A stretch of DNA of 13,206 bases from Acholeplasmataceae bacterium. Lineage in GTDB: Bacteria; Bacillota_I; Bacilli_A; ML615J-28; CAG-698. The first letter of the stretch is position 1, and each line of letters opens with the position of its first letter. Made by a program: the position numbers and the translations under genes. Below are positions 6,855 to 13,206 of the stretch, piece after piece. Below the pieces are notes generated by a model, which was not told where the DNA came from, ran no database searches, and saw nothing but the letters and a program-made list of their open reading frames with translations. The stretch covers positions 1-13,206 of the forward strand of contig DUUA01000180.1 of assembly GCA_012841765.1 (NCBI GenBank), given 5' to 3'.

Positions 6855-8612
6855 ATGAACACAAGTATGCGTACTCACAACAACAATGAGTTAAATATAA
6901 AAAATTTAAATAGTTCAGTTACTTTATGTGGTTGGGTTAGTAAAAAAAGGAATTTAGGTGGTTTAATATTTGTAGATTTACGTGACAGATATGGAATTAC
7001 CCAAATTATGGCAAAACCAGATAATGAATACTATGAACTACTAGAAAATGTAAAAAATGAATATGTTATTCAAGTAACTGGAACTGTTATTGAAAGAGAA
7101 AATAAAAATAAAAATCTTCCAACAGGAGATATTGAAATTCAAATGAGTAATTTGACGGTATTATCTGAAGCTAAACAAACACCAATGATTATAGCCGATG
7201 AAACTGATGCTTTAGAAGATTTGCGAATGAAATACCGTTATTTAGATTTACGTAGATCTGTTATGCAAAATAAATTAATTTTACGTCATAAAATTACTAA
7301 AGCAACAAGAAATTATTTTGATAATTTAGATTTTATTGAAATAGAAACTCCTGTGTTTGGAAAATCTACACCAGAAGGAGCCAGAGATTATTTAGTTCCT
7401 TCACGAGTACATCCAGGCAAATTTTATGCTCTTCCACAATCACCTCAAATGTATAAACAACTATTAATGATTTCAGGAATGGAAAGATATTATCAAGTTG
7501 TGAAATGTTTTAGAGATGAAGACTTAAGAGCTGATAGACAAATGGAGTTTACACAAATAGATGTTGAAATGAGTTTTGTGACAGAAGAAGATATATATGT
7601 TTTAATTGAAGAAATGATTAAAAAAATCATGAATGAAACATTAGACTTAAATATCGAAACGCCTTTTCTTCGTTTAAAATTTGATGAATCAATGGATATT
7701 TATGGCTGTGATAAACCGGATACTAGATTTGGATTATTGCTTCATGATGTTAGTGAAATTGCAAAAGAAATGGAATTCTCTGTTTTTAAAAATGTTTTAG
7801 ATAATAACGGAGTTATTAAAGCGATAAATGTTAAAAACGCAAGTCATAAAGTTTCCAGAAAAGATATTGATAAACTAACAGATTATATTAAAAAATTTAA
7901 AGCACAAGGTTTAGCTTGGCTAAAATTTGAAAACAATACTTTTAGTGGCTCTATTGCTAAATTCTTAACTGAAAATGTACAAAATAAATTAATTATGGAT
8001 TTACAAATAGAAAACAATGATTTGATTTTATTAGTAGCTGATAAATTATCAGTAGTTAATCAATCTCTTTCATATTTAAGAAATCATTTTGCAAAAGTTC
8101 TTGATTTAATACCAGAAAACAAATTTAATTATTTATGGGTTACTGATTTTCCTTCATTTGAATATGATGAAGAAGCTGGTAGATATTTTGCTTCTCATCA
8201 TCCATTTACTTCTCCTAAAGAAGAATTTAAAGATAAACTTCTGTCAGACCCAGGTAAATGTTATTCTATGTGTTATGATTTAGTTTTAAATGGTTTTGAA
8301 CTAGCAAGTGGCTCTATTAGAATACATGATCAAAAATTACAAGACGACATGTTTAAAGCAATAGGAATGAGTGAAGACGAAATCGCTTCTAAATTCGGAT
8401 TTTTTGTTGATGCCTTAAAATATGGCACTCCACCTCACGGTGGCATTGCTTTAGGTCTGGATAGGCTTGCAATGATTCTAACAAATTCACCATCAATTAG
8501 AGATGTAATTGCTTTTCCAAAAAACGCAAATGCAATTGATCCGATGAGTGAAGCGCCATCTTTTGTAAGTGAAGAACAATTAAAAGAATTAAAAATTAAA
8601 ATAGAAAAGTAG
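6855..8612 (+). CDS. aspS: Aspartate--tRNA ligase
   Basis: This class IIb synthetase charges tRNA-Asp. The 585 residues match the bacterial-type enzyme with the GAD insertion. An N-terminal OB-fold anticodon-binding domain spans 1-105 (GWVSKKRNLGGLIFVDLRDRYGITQ at 26-50). The catalytic core has PEGARDYLVPSR at 173-184, QSPQMYKQLLM from 195 and motif 2 FRDEDLRADRQMEFTQID at 219-236. A GAD domain lies at about 290-400, and motif 3 GLDRLAMIL is at 534-542. The conserved tail PKNANAIDPMSEAPS is present. The ribosome site AAGGAG lies within the last codons of hisS, and only 3 nt separate the two genes, so they are clearly cotranscribed. Control of this gene by an Asp-type T-box is expected. Whether it is discriminating, or also mischarges tRNA-Asn, cannot be decided here. 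Confidence 0.97.
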   Translation: MNTSMRTHNNNELNIKNLNSSVTLCGWVSKKRNLGGLIFVDLRDRYGITQIMAKPDNEYYELLENVKNEYVIQVTGTVIERENKNKNLPTGDIEIQMSNLTVLSEAKQTPMIIADETDALEDLRMKYRYLDLRRSVMQNKLILRHKITKATRNYFDNLDFIEIETPVFGKSTPEGARDYLVPSRVHPGKFYALPQSPQMYKQLLMISGMERYYQVVKCFRDEDLRADRQMEFTQIDVEMSFVTEEDIYVLIEEMIKKIMNETLDLNIETPFLRLKFDESMDIYGCDKPDTRFGLLLHDVSEIAKEMEFSVFKNVLDNNGVIKAINVKNASHKVSRKDIDKLTDYIKKFKAQGLAWLKFENNTFSGSIAKFLTENVQNKLIMDLQIENNDLILLVADKLSVVNQSLSYLRNHFAKVLDLIPENKFNYLWVTDFPSFEYDEEAGRYFASHHPFTSPKEEFKDKLLSDPGKCYSMCYDLVLNGFELASGSIRIHDQKLQDDMFKAIGMSEDEIASKFGFFVDALKYGTPPHGGIALGLDRLAMILTNSPSIRDVIAFPKNANAIDPMSEAPSFVSEEQLKELKIKIEK

Positions 8613-8619
8613 GTAAATT

Positions 8620-8892
8620 ATGTTTTTAGCATCGCAATTATTACAATGGGGAATAATTACTGGATTAATCGTGTTTTTCATCTTAGTTACTATTCTTAAT
8701 CAAAAAACAAAAGCACCTGAAGGTGTTGATATACCAGATGAATGTATGGGGTGTTCATCTTCAACATGTATTATTAAAACAACAGATATTGAAAAAATCA
8801 AATCAGAAATTAAAGAAATTATAGAAGAAAGTATTGAAGTTTGCGAAATTGAGCAAATATATAACGAAGGAAATAATAATGAAAAGAAGTGA
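8620..8892 (+). CDS. Small membrane protein with a CxxCx4C motif
   Basis: The product is a 90-residue protein with one N-terminal transmembrane segment (about 8-27, LQWGIITGLIVFFILVTILN) and a short cytosolic or external tail. The tail carries Cys at 42, 45 and 50 (DECMGCSSSTC) and a fourth Cys at 75. Residues 56-80 are Lys/Glu/Ile-rich and probably helical. The layout, one TM helix followed by a C-x2-C-x4-C cluster, resembles the small Cys-rich membrane proteins annotated as FeoB-associated, but no feoB is present and the match is only general. The ribosome site is weak (TAGGT, overlapping the aspS stop). It sits 7 nt after aspS, and its TGA stop overlaps the dCMP deaminase start by 14 nt, which supports translation as part of the operon. 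Function is unknown. Confidence 0.72.
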   Translation: MFLASQLLQWGIITGLIVFFILVTILNQKTKAPEGVDIPDECMGCSSSTCIIKTTDIEKIKSEIKEIIEESIEVCEIEQIYNEGNNNEKK

Positions 8893-9349
8893 TTATATTT
8901 CTTGGGATAAATATTTCATGGGTGTTGCAATAATGTCAAGTTTTCGAAGTAAAGACCCCAATACACAAGTTGGAGCTTGTATTGTAAATACAAAACAAAG
9001 AATTGTTGGAATTGGTTATAATGGTCTTCCTTTTGGATGCTCAGATGATGAATATCCTTGGGATAATAATAAAGATTTTTTAAACACTAAATATCCTTAT
9101 GTTGTTCATGCAGAACCAAATGCCATTTTAAATTCAACAGGTGTTTTAGATGACTGCAAGATTTATGTGACATTATTTCCATGTCATGAATGTGCTAAGC
9201 TGATAATTCAATCAGGAATTAAAGAAATTATATTCACATCTGACAAATACAATGGGACAGAATCTATAAAAGCATCGAAGAAAATGCTTGATTCAGCTGG
9301 AGTAAAATATAGAAATATAGCTCCATTTAAAATAAGGATTGAGGACTAA
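8879..9349 (+). CDS. Deoxycytidylate (dCMP) deaminase family protein
   Basis: This zinc enzyme deaminates dCMP to dUMP, supplying thymidylate synthesis. Starting at ATG 8879, it has 156 residues. That start is chosen because AAGGA (8867-8871) lies 7 nt upstream and the protein then begins MKRSDYISWDKYFMGVA, the normal family N-terminus. An in-frame ATG at 8834 would only add an unrelated 15-residue extension. The block RSKDPNTQVGACIV (23-36) precedes GIGYNGLPFG (45-53). The zinc and catalytic residues are H77-A78-E79 and C102/C105 in PCHEC. This arrangement is typical of dCMP deaminases (human DCTD and Bacillus ComEB types) rather than tRNA adenosine deaminase. It overlaps the upstream small gene by 14 nt and is followed 1 nt later by the Lon-like protease gene. 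Confidence 0.93.
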   Translation: MKRSDYISWDKYFMGVAIMSSFRSKDPNTQVGACIVNTKQRIVGIGYNGLPFGCSDDEYPWDNNKDFLNTKYPYVVHAEPNAILNSTGVLDDCKIYVTLFPCHECAKLIIQSGIKEIIFTSDKYNGTESIKASKKMLDSAGVKYRNIAPFKIRIED

Positions 9350-9350
9350 A

Positions 9351-10490
9351 ATGATATCATTATTAAAAAAATTCTTTTCATCTTTTCCAAAAAAATCAAA
9401 AAAATTTAAAATCACTTTTTTAACTTTCACAATTTTATATATATTTATGTTCTGTATTGTTGTAATTAAAGTTCCTTATGAAATTATAACTCCTGGAGCT
9501 GCAGGCAGTGCATTAGAAGGTATTCAAATTGGAGAAGAAGCAAATACAACAAACATTTACTCATTAGGAATATATACAAACAAAAACATAACAGTTTTAG
9601 AAAAATGGATGGCATCATTTAATAAAAAATTAGATTTAGAACCCTATGATAAATCAAAAGATTTGTCTCCAAAAGATTACCATCAATTTGGTAAAACAAT
9701 GATGGATATTGGTAATACTAATTCTATTATTGTAGCTTATGAAGAATATTTAGAAAGAAATGATCCAATTAGTTATAACCCTTATATACCTAGTAATATC
9801 AAATTTAAGAAAGAATTTGTTGGTATAGTTGTAACAGCCAGACCAAATTATGAAAATATTGGCGTTAGACCTAATGATATAATTACTAAAATTAATGATA
9901 TTGAAATTAATAGTATAACTGAATTACGTAATAAATTAGTTCAATTAGCTACAAGCGATAGCGGAGAATTAAATGTTACATTTACTGTAACGCGTGCTTA
10001 TAAAACTAATAATCAATATGAGTCAGTTGTTGATCATAAAATAAATTATTTCTTAGAAAATGATAGAGTTGTATTTAATGTAGGGCTAGGACTTGAAGAA
10101 TTTTATTCAGTTGAAGAAATCTTCCCAATGATTTATTTGCAACAAACAAACTCTATTGGCTCATCAGGAAGTGTTATGACTGCGTTAGCGATTTATAACG
10201 TAATTAGTGAAGATGATATTACTAAAGGTTATAAAATTGTCGGAACAGGGTCTTTAAATCATGATGGGACTGTTACTGCAATTGGAGGTATTAAACAAAA
10301 AATTTATACAGCTGCTACAAAAGGATCTGGATTTGATATATTTTTTGTGCCAGAAGAAAACTATGATGAAGCATTAATAGCTTATAATTATATTTTTTCA
10401 AATAGTGAACCAACATTCATCTTAAAAAAAGTTTCTACTTTTGATGAAGTTTTAGAAATTTTAGATAGTTTGGAGGCAAAAAATGAATAA
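9351..10490 (+). CDS. ylbL: YlbL-like membrane-anchored PDZ/Lon-type serine protease
   Basis: The 379-residue protein has one N-terminal membrane anchor (about 19-40) followed by VPYEIITPGAA, a feature of the YlbL/SepM family. A PDZ domain lies at about 155-215 (VGIVVTARPNYENIGVRPNDIITKIND). A Lon-type proteolytic domain covers about 245-375. The catalytic Ser is most likely S272 in SIGSSGSVMTALAIYN and the Lys K315 in DGTVTAIGGIKQKI; their 43-residue separation equals that of the Lon Ser-Lys dyad. The usual elbow GPSAG reads GSSGS here, an unusual substitution around the nucleophile. The active domain should face outward. Related enzymes cleave secreted or membrane peptides; the substrate is unknown. 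The ATG at 9351 has GAGGA 5 nt upstream (9341-9345), whereas an in-frame TTG at 9339 has none. The 3' end overlaps the next gene by 8 nt. Confidence 0.88.
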   Translation: MISLLKKFFSSFPKKSKKFKITFLTFTILYIFMFCIVVIKVPYEIITPGAAGSALEGIQIGEEANTTNIYSLGIYTNKNITVLEKWMASFNKKLDLEPYDKSKDLSPKDYHQFGKTMMDIGNTNSIIVAYEEYLERNDPISYNPYIPSNIKFKKEFVGIVVTARPNYENIGVRPNDIITKINDIEINSITELRNKLVQLATSDSGELNVTFTVTRAYKTNNQYESVVDHKINYFLENDRVVFNVGLGLEEFYSVEEIFPMIYLQQTNSIGSSGSVMTALAIYNVISEDDITKGYKIVGTGSLNHDGTVTAIGGIKQKIYTAATKGSGFDIFFVPEENYDEALIAYNYIFSNSEPTFILKKVSTFDEVLEILDSLEAKNE

Positions 10491-10905
10491 GAATGAACTG
10501 AAACCTGTTAATAAACCTAATTTATGGAAAAAAGGTAAAAATCATCAAAAATTATATTTGAATATTAACTTAAGAAAAAGCACAAGTATGAAAACTTTTG
10601 TATTTGGTATGGTTATTACTATCATTTTAGTTTTACCAATTGCCCTTGCATTATATCAATATTTAAATGTTTATAAATGGAATGTAAATGCTTTTAGAAT
10701 TTTTTTGCTGATGGCTTGGGTTCTAATCTTACTTGTAAATGGTATATCTAATTATTTTACTGTTTTACTAGCTAAAGCATATAATCCAGAAATGGAGAAT
10801 TTGATGGATATTGATGAATATGCAATCTTGTTTTATCAAACATTGAATCCAGGATTTGCGATTGTTGTTTTAATACTATTCTTAATTTTCGGGATAAGCT
10901 TTTAA
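10483..10905 (+). CDS. Three-TM membrane protein, family not recognised
   Basis: The product has 140 residues. A basic N-terminal tail (1-37, rich in Lys and Asn) is followed by three hydrophobic segments at about 38-60, 71-96 and 122-140. A loop between the second and third reads AKAYNPEMENLMDIDEYAI. The protein ends almost directly after the third segment. A strong ribosome site (TTTGGAGG, ending at 10475) lies 7 nt before the ATG, and the gene overlaps the protease gene by 8 nt. lspA begins 1 nt after its stop. This compact packing between a membrane protease and signal peptidase II shows it is a translated operon member. I do not recognise any motif. An accessory role for one of the two membrane proteases is only a contextual guess. 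Confidence 0.8.
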   Translation: MNKNELKPVNKPNLWKKGKNHQKLYLNINLRKSTSMKTFVFGMVITIILVLPIALALYQYLNVYKWNVNAFRIFLLMAWVLILLVNGISNYFTVLLAKAYNPEMENLMDIDEYAILFYQTLNPGFAIVVLILFLIFGISF

Positions 10906-10906
10906 T

Positions 10907-11377
10907 ATGAAAACCAAAGATATTATTATAGGAATTGGTATTATGGTATTATTAATACTAATTGACCAATTAACGAAAATTTGGGTTGTGAAATCATTTG
11001 AATATCAAAAACAAGTAAAAGTAATACCAAAAATTATTAATTTTAAATACACAAAAAATGAAGGTGGAGCATTTAGCATCTTTAGTGGAAATATTGCTTT
11101 ATTTATTATAATCACTATTTTAGCCCTACTGTTTTTTGGCTACTTAATGAAAGATTTTGATTTAACTAATAAACCTTTTTTTAGTATTTCATTAATATTA
11201 ATTATTGCTGGAACAATTGGAAATTTCATTGATAGAATTTCTCGAGGTTCTGTTGTTGATTTTATAGAATTTGCTTTTTGGCCTCGATTTGCAATATTTA
11301 ATTTTGCTGATATGTGCCTAACTGTAGGAATTATAGTAATGATGGGCTCTTTACTCATTGGAGATTTGGTTAAATAA
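10907..11377 (+). CDS. lspA: Lipoprotein signal peptidase (signal peptidase II)
   Basis: This integral-membrane aspartic protease removes the signal peptide from diacylglyceryl-modified prolipoproteins. The 156 residues are the usual length. Four transmembrane helices are apparent, at about 6-27, 62-82, 91-107 and 131-153. Conserved blocks are D20 in LIDQLTK, TKNEGGAFS (49-57), GNFIDR (105-110), VVDF with catalytic D118, and FNFAD with catalytic D135. The ribosome site is weak (GGGA at about 10890), so translation probably depends on coupling to the gene that ends 1 nt upstream. Its TAA stop shares one base with the rluD start. The lspA-rluD pair is a common arrangement in Firmicutes. Its presence implies that the organism makes lipoproteins. 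Confidence 0.96.
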   Translation: MKTKDIIIGIGIMVLLILIDQLTKIWVVKSFEYQKQVKVIPKIINFKYTKNEGGAFSIFSGNIALFIIITILALLFFGYLMKDFDLTNKPFFSISLILIIAGTIGNFIDRISRGSVVDFIEFAFWPRFAIFNFADMCLTVGIIVMMGSLLIGDLVK

Positions 11378-12288
11378 TGAAAGAATTAAATTTTATATAT
11401 GAAAAAGAGGAAACAACTAGAATTGATAAGTTTTTAGTTGAAATGATTCCTGAAGAAAGCAGAACAAACATACAAAATTTGATTAAAGCAAACAATGTAT
11501 TAGTTAATGAAGAAACAGTTAAAGCAAATTATAAACTTGTTAATGGGGATGAAATAGAAGTGATTATTCCAGAACCTGTATTTGACACTGTTTTACCTGA
11601 AGACATCCCTTTGGATGTTGTTTATGAAGACGAGGATATAATAGTTATCAATAAACAGAGTGGTTTAGTTGTTCATCCAGGGGCTGGTAATAGAGATGGT
11701 ACTTTAGTTAATGCTTTATTATTCCATTGTAAAGATTTATCAGGAATTAATGGAGTTATAAGAGCAGGAATAGTTCATAGAATAGATAAAGACACCTCAG
11801 GTTTGCTTGTAGCTTGCAAAAACGACTTAGCACATAGAAATCTAGCAAAACAGTTTGAAGAAAAAAAAGTCACTAGAAAATATCATGCCATTTGTATTGG
11901 TGTAATTCCTCATAATTTAGGTAAAATAGATGCTCCAATTGCAAGAAGTAAAGCAAATCGACAAATGATGGGTATTGTTGAAAAAGGAAAAAATGCTGTA
12001 ACTAACTTCAGAGTAATTGAAAGATACAATGAGTATACTTATTTAGAATTACAACTTGAAACTGGTAGAACTCATCAAATTAGAGTTCATATGAAATATA
12101 TTGGATTTCCAATTTTAGGGGATCCAGTTTATGGCCCAAAAAATATTTTTGGAAATCACGGACAATTTTTACATGCAAAAACCTTGGGTTTTTATCACCC
12201 AAGGACTAATAAATTTATTGAATTTGAAGCTGATTTACCTAATAATTTTACCCAATTTATTAAAGAACAAAAAAAGAATCTTTTATAG
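11377..12288 (+). CDS. rluD: RluA/RluD-family pseudouridine synthase
   Basis: This enzyme isomerises uridine to pseudouridine in large-subunit rRNA. The 303-residue protein has an N-terminal S4 RNA-binding domain (about 14-65, TRIDKFLVEMIPEESRTNIQNLIKANNVLVNEETVKANYKLVNGDEI) followed by a linker and the catalytic domain. GLVVHPG is at 96-102, and HRIDKDTSGLLV at 134-145 carries catalytic D137. VTRKYHAI and ETGRTHQIRVHMKYIGFPILGDPVYG follow. The S4 domain and length favour the RluD/YlyB branch (23S rRNA helix 69 in E. coli) over RluA or RluC, though the exact target is inferred. The gene is the last in the operon. It starts on the last base of the lspA stop (TAATG), so its translation is probably coupled. 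Its TAG stop lies inside a terminator hairpin and overlaps the convergent rnhC by 6 nt. Confidence 0.92.
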   Translation: MKELNFIYEKEETTRIDKFLVEMIPEESRTNIQNLIKANNVLVNEETVKANYKLVNGDEIEVIIPEPVFDTVLPEDIPLDVVYEDEDIIVINKQSGLVVHPGAGNRDGTLVNALLFHCKDLSGINGVIRAGIVHRIDKDTSGLLVACKNDLAHRNLAKQFEEKKVTRKYHAICIGVIPHNLGKIDAPIARSKANRQMMGIVEKGKNAVTNFRVIERYNEYTYLELQLETGRTHQIRVHMKYIGFPILGDPVYGPKNIFGNHGQFLHAKTLGFYHPRTNKFIEFEADLPNNFTQFIKEQKKNLL

Positions 12289-12298
12289 ATTCTTTTTT
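12270..12298. terminator. Bidirectional terminator in the rluD/rnhC overlap
   Basis: AAAAAAGAATCT (12270-12281) and AGATTCTTTTTT (12287-12298) form a perfect 12-bp stem with a 5-nt loop and A/T-tract ends, so it can act on both strands. Both convergent genes end within it: the rluD stop is at 12286-12288 and the rnhC stop at 12283-12285. Confidence 0.85.
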
Positions 12299-13197
12299 AC
12301 TTTTTCTAAGTTTTTAAAACTAGTTTTTGCTATTTTTTCTAAATATACCTCAGTAAATTCATTGATTATTCTTTCAATTGCTTTATCTACTTTTTTTCCA
12401 GCTCCAAGAGGAATATCAAAACCAACTTCTGCAGATAATTTGTCCATATGCATTAAAAATAAATATCTAGCAATGATACTTGCAGCAGCAATGGAAATAT
12501 ATTTACTTTCGCCTTTTTCAACAAGAGTGACCTTCTCAGTAATAACATTATTTTGATCTTTTAAATAAGAAAAATATTTATCTTGTGGTGTGAAAGCATC
12601 AATTACTATTTCATCGTAATCTTTTTTTTCTTCTTTAAGCATTTTAATGACATTTGAAATGGCATTGTTATGCATTAACGCTTTAATTTTATTCATATTA
12701 TATTTATAAACTTTAGTCATAAAATTAAATTTCATATTATCAAGTGAAACTTCACTATAAGTAATTTCATTCATAATCTTCGGAGCAATTTCTTCAATTT
12801 TATAACTTGACAAAGATTTTGAATCTTTAACTCCTAAATTCTTTAATAATATCAATTTATCTTCTGGAACATAAGCAGCTACTACTGTAATACCACCAAA
12901 GAAGTCTCCAGTTCCTACTTCATCACTTCCAATAGAAGATGTTGAAACAACTAATGGCTCATTAGTAATCTTTTTTTCCATTGGTATTATCCCTAATATA
13001 TCACATATTATTTCATATGTTGAACGAGAATTGCTACCTTGAATTAATAAAGTATTAGTTTTGTAAATAGTTATTGTTGAATTGTTGAATTTTGCTCTAA
13101 ATAGTGTATAATTATTACTAGTAGGAAGAGAATAATCATTATACTTATTTATTATTATTTTAGATGTTTTATTGTTTAAATCAATCGTAAAACTCAT
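12283..13197 (-). CDS. rnhC: Ribonuclease HIII
   Basis: RNase HIII cleaves the RNA strand of RNA-DNA hybrids, including R-loops and primers. The 304 residues are close to the family length of about 310. An N-terminal TBP-like substrate-binding domain spans about 1-80 and distinguishes it from RNase HII. The catalytic domain begins with SIGSDEVGTGDFFGGITVVAAYV (88-110) carrying D92 and E93. GVKDSKSLS is at 122-130. VIDAF supplies D200, and KGESKYISIAAASIIARY supplies E230. These four make up the expected D-E-D-E metal site. The start is the ATG at 13197, preceded on the minus strand by GGATTTTAT, possibly the end of a ribosome site cut by the window edge; its promoter is outside. It is convergent with rluD, with a 6-nt tail overlap. 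Confidence 0.95.
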   Translation of the reverse strand: MSFTIDLNNKTSKIIINKYNDYSLPTSNNYTLFRAKFNNSTITIYKTNTLLIQGSNSRSTYEIICDILGIIPMEKKITNEPLVVSTSSIGSDEVGTGDFFGGITVVAAYVPEDKLILLKNLGVKDSKSLSSYKIEEIAPKIMNEITYSEVSLDNMKFNFMTKVYKYNMNKIKALMHNNAISNVIKMLKEEKKDYDEIVIDAFTPQDKYFSYLKDQNNVITEKVTLVEKGESKYISIAAASIIARYLFLMHMDKLSAEVGFDIPLGAGKKVDKAIERIINEFTEVYLEKIAKTSFKNLEKVKKNL

Positions 13198-13206
13198 ATA
13201 AAATCC

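Noticed and set aside
8834..8878. Earlier in-frame ATG for the dCMP deaminase
   Set aside because: It adds 15 residues not typical of the family and lies deep inside the upstream gene. The ATG at 8879 has AAGGA and the normal N-terminus.
9339..9350. TTG start for the YlbL-like protease
   Set aside because: There is no ribosome site before it, whereas GAGGA is correctly spaced before the ATG at 9351.
11140..11358. Antisense open frame inside lspA
   Set aside because: It is a shadow of conserved lspA coding sequence.
12131..12556. Plus-strand open frame spanning the rluD end and antisense to rnhC
   Set aside because: It runs through a terminator and two conserved genes in another frame. Its translation shows no family features.

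Overview
This is a very AT-rich, densely packed bacterial chromosome segment made almost entirely of housekeeping genes. The gene families (CvfB, RNase HIII with a TBP-like domain, a YlbL-type Lon protease, a T-box leader, RecN directly after a DXP synthase) point to the Firmicutes/Mollicutes side of the tree. Trp codons are TGG, and TGA is a genuine stop in at least two genes (dinB at 4395-4397 and the small membrane protein gene at 8890-8892). The UGA=Trp code of Mycoplasma and Spiroplasma therefore does not apply. Low GC, the standard code and MEP-pathway isoprenoid synthesis together fit an Acholeplasma/Izemoplasma-like lineage or a very AT-rich member of the Bacilli. That placement is inference.

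Layout: (1) 1-2894, plus strand: the C-terminal two thirds of dxs, cut by the window edge, followed 12 nt later by recN, which ends in a hairpin terminator. (2) 2915-3106, minus strand: a 63-residue single-pass membrane protein convergent with recN. (3) 3107-3182: a divergent control region with two face-to-face extended -10 promoters sharing a perfect 18-bp palindrome. (4) 3183-5233, plus: dinB and cvfB, overlapping in ATGA, then a terminator. (5) 5310-5585: a consensus sigma-A promoter and a complete T-box riboswitch. (6) 5586-12288, plus: one uninterrupted probable operon, hisS, aspS, a Cys-motif membrane protein, dCMP deaminase, a YlbL-like Lon protease, a 3-TM membrane protein, lspA and rluD, with genes overlapping or only a few bases apart. 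(7) 12283-13197, minus: rnhC, overlapping rluD tail to tail by 6 nt inside a shared hairpin.

How the parts work together: the T-box should couple transcription of the hisS-led operon to tRNA charging. Both the specifier loop (GAC) and the discriminator-pairing base (C in TGGC) point to tRNA-Asp rather than tRNA-His. Two DNA-maintenance blocks, recN and dinB, flank the small membrane protein gene. No mobile element, CRISPR array, rRNA or tRNA gene was seen. The most interesting items are the palindrome-centred divergent promoter, the Asp-type T-box in front of hisS, and two or three unrecognised small membrane proteins.
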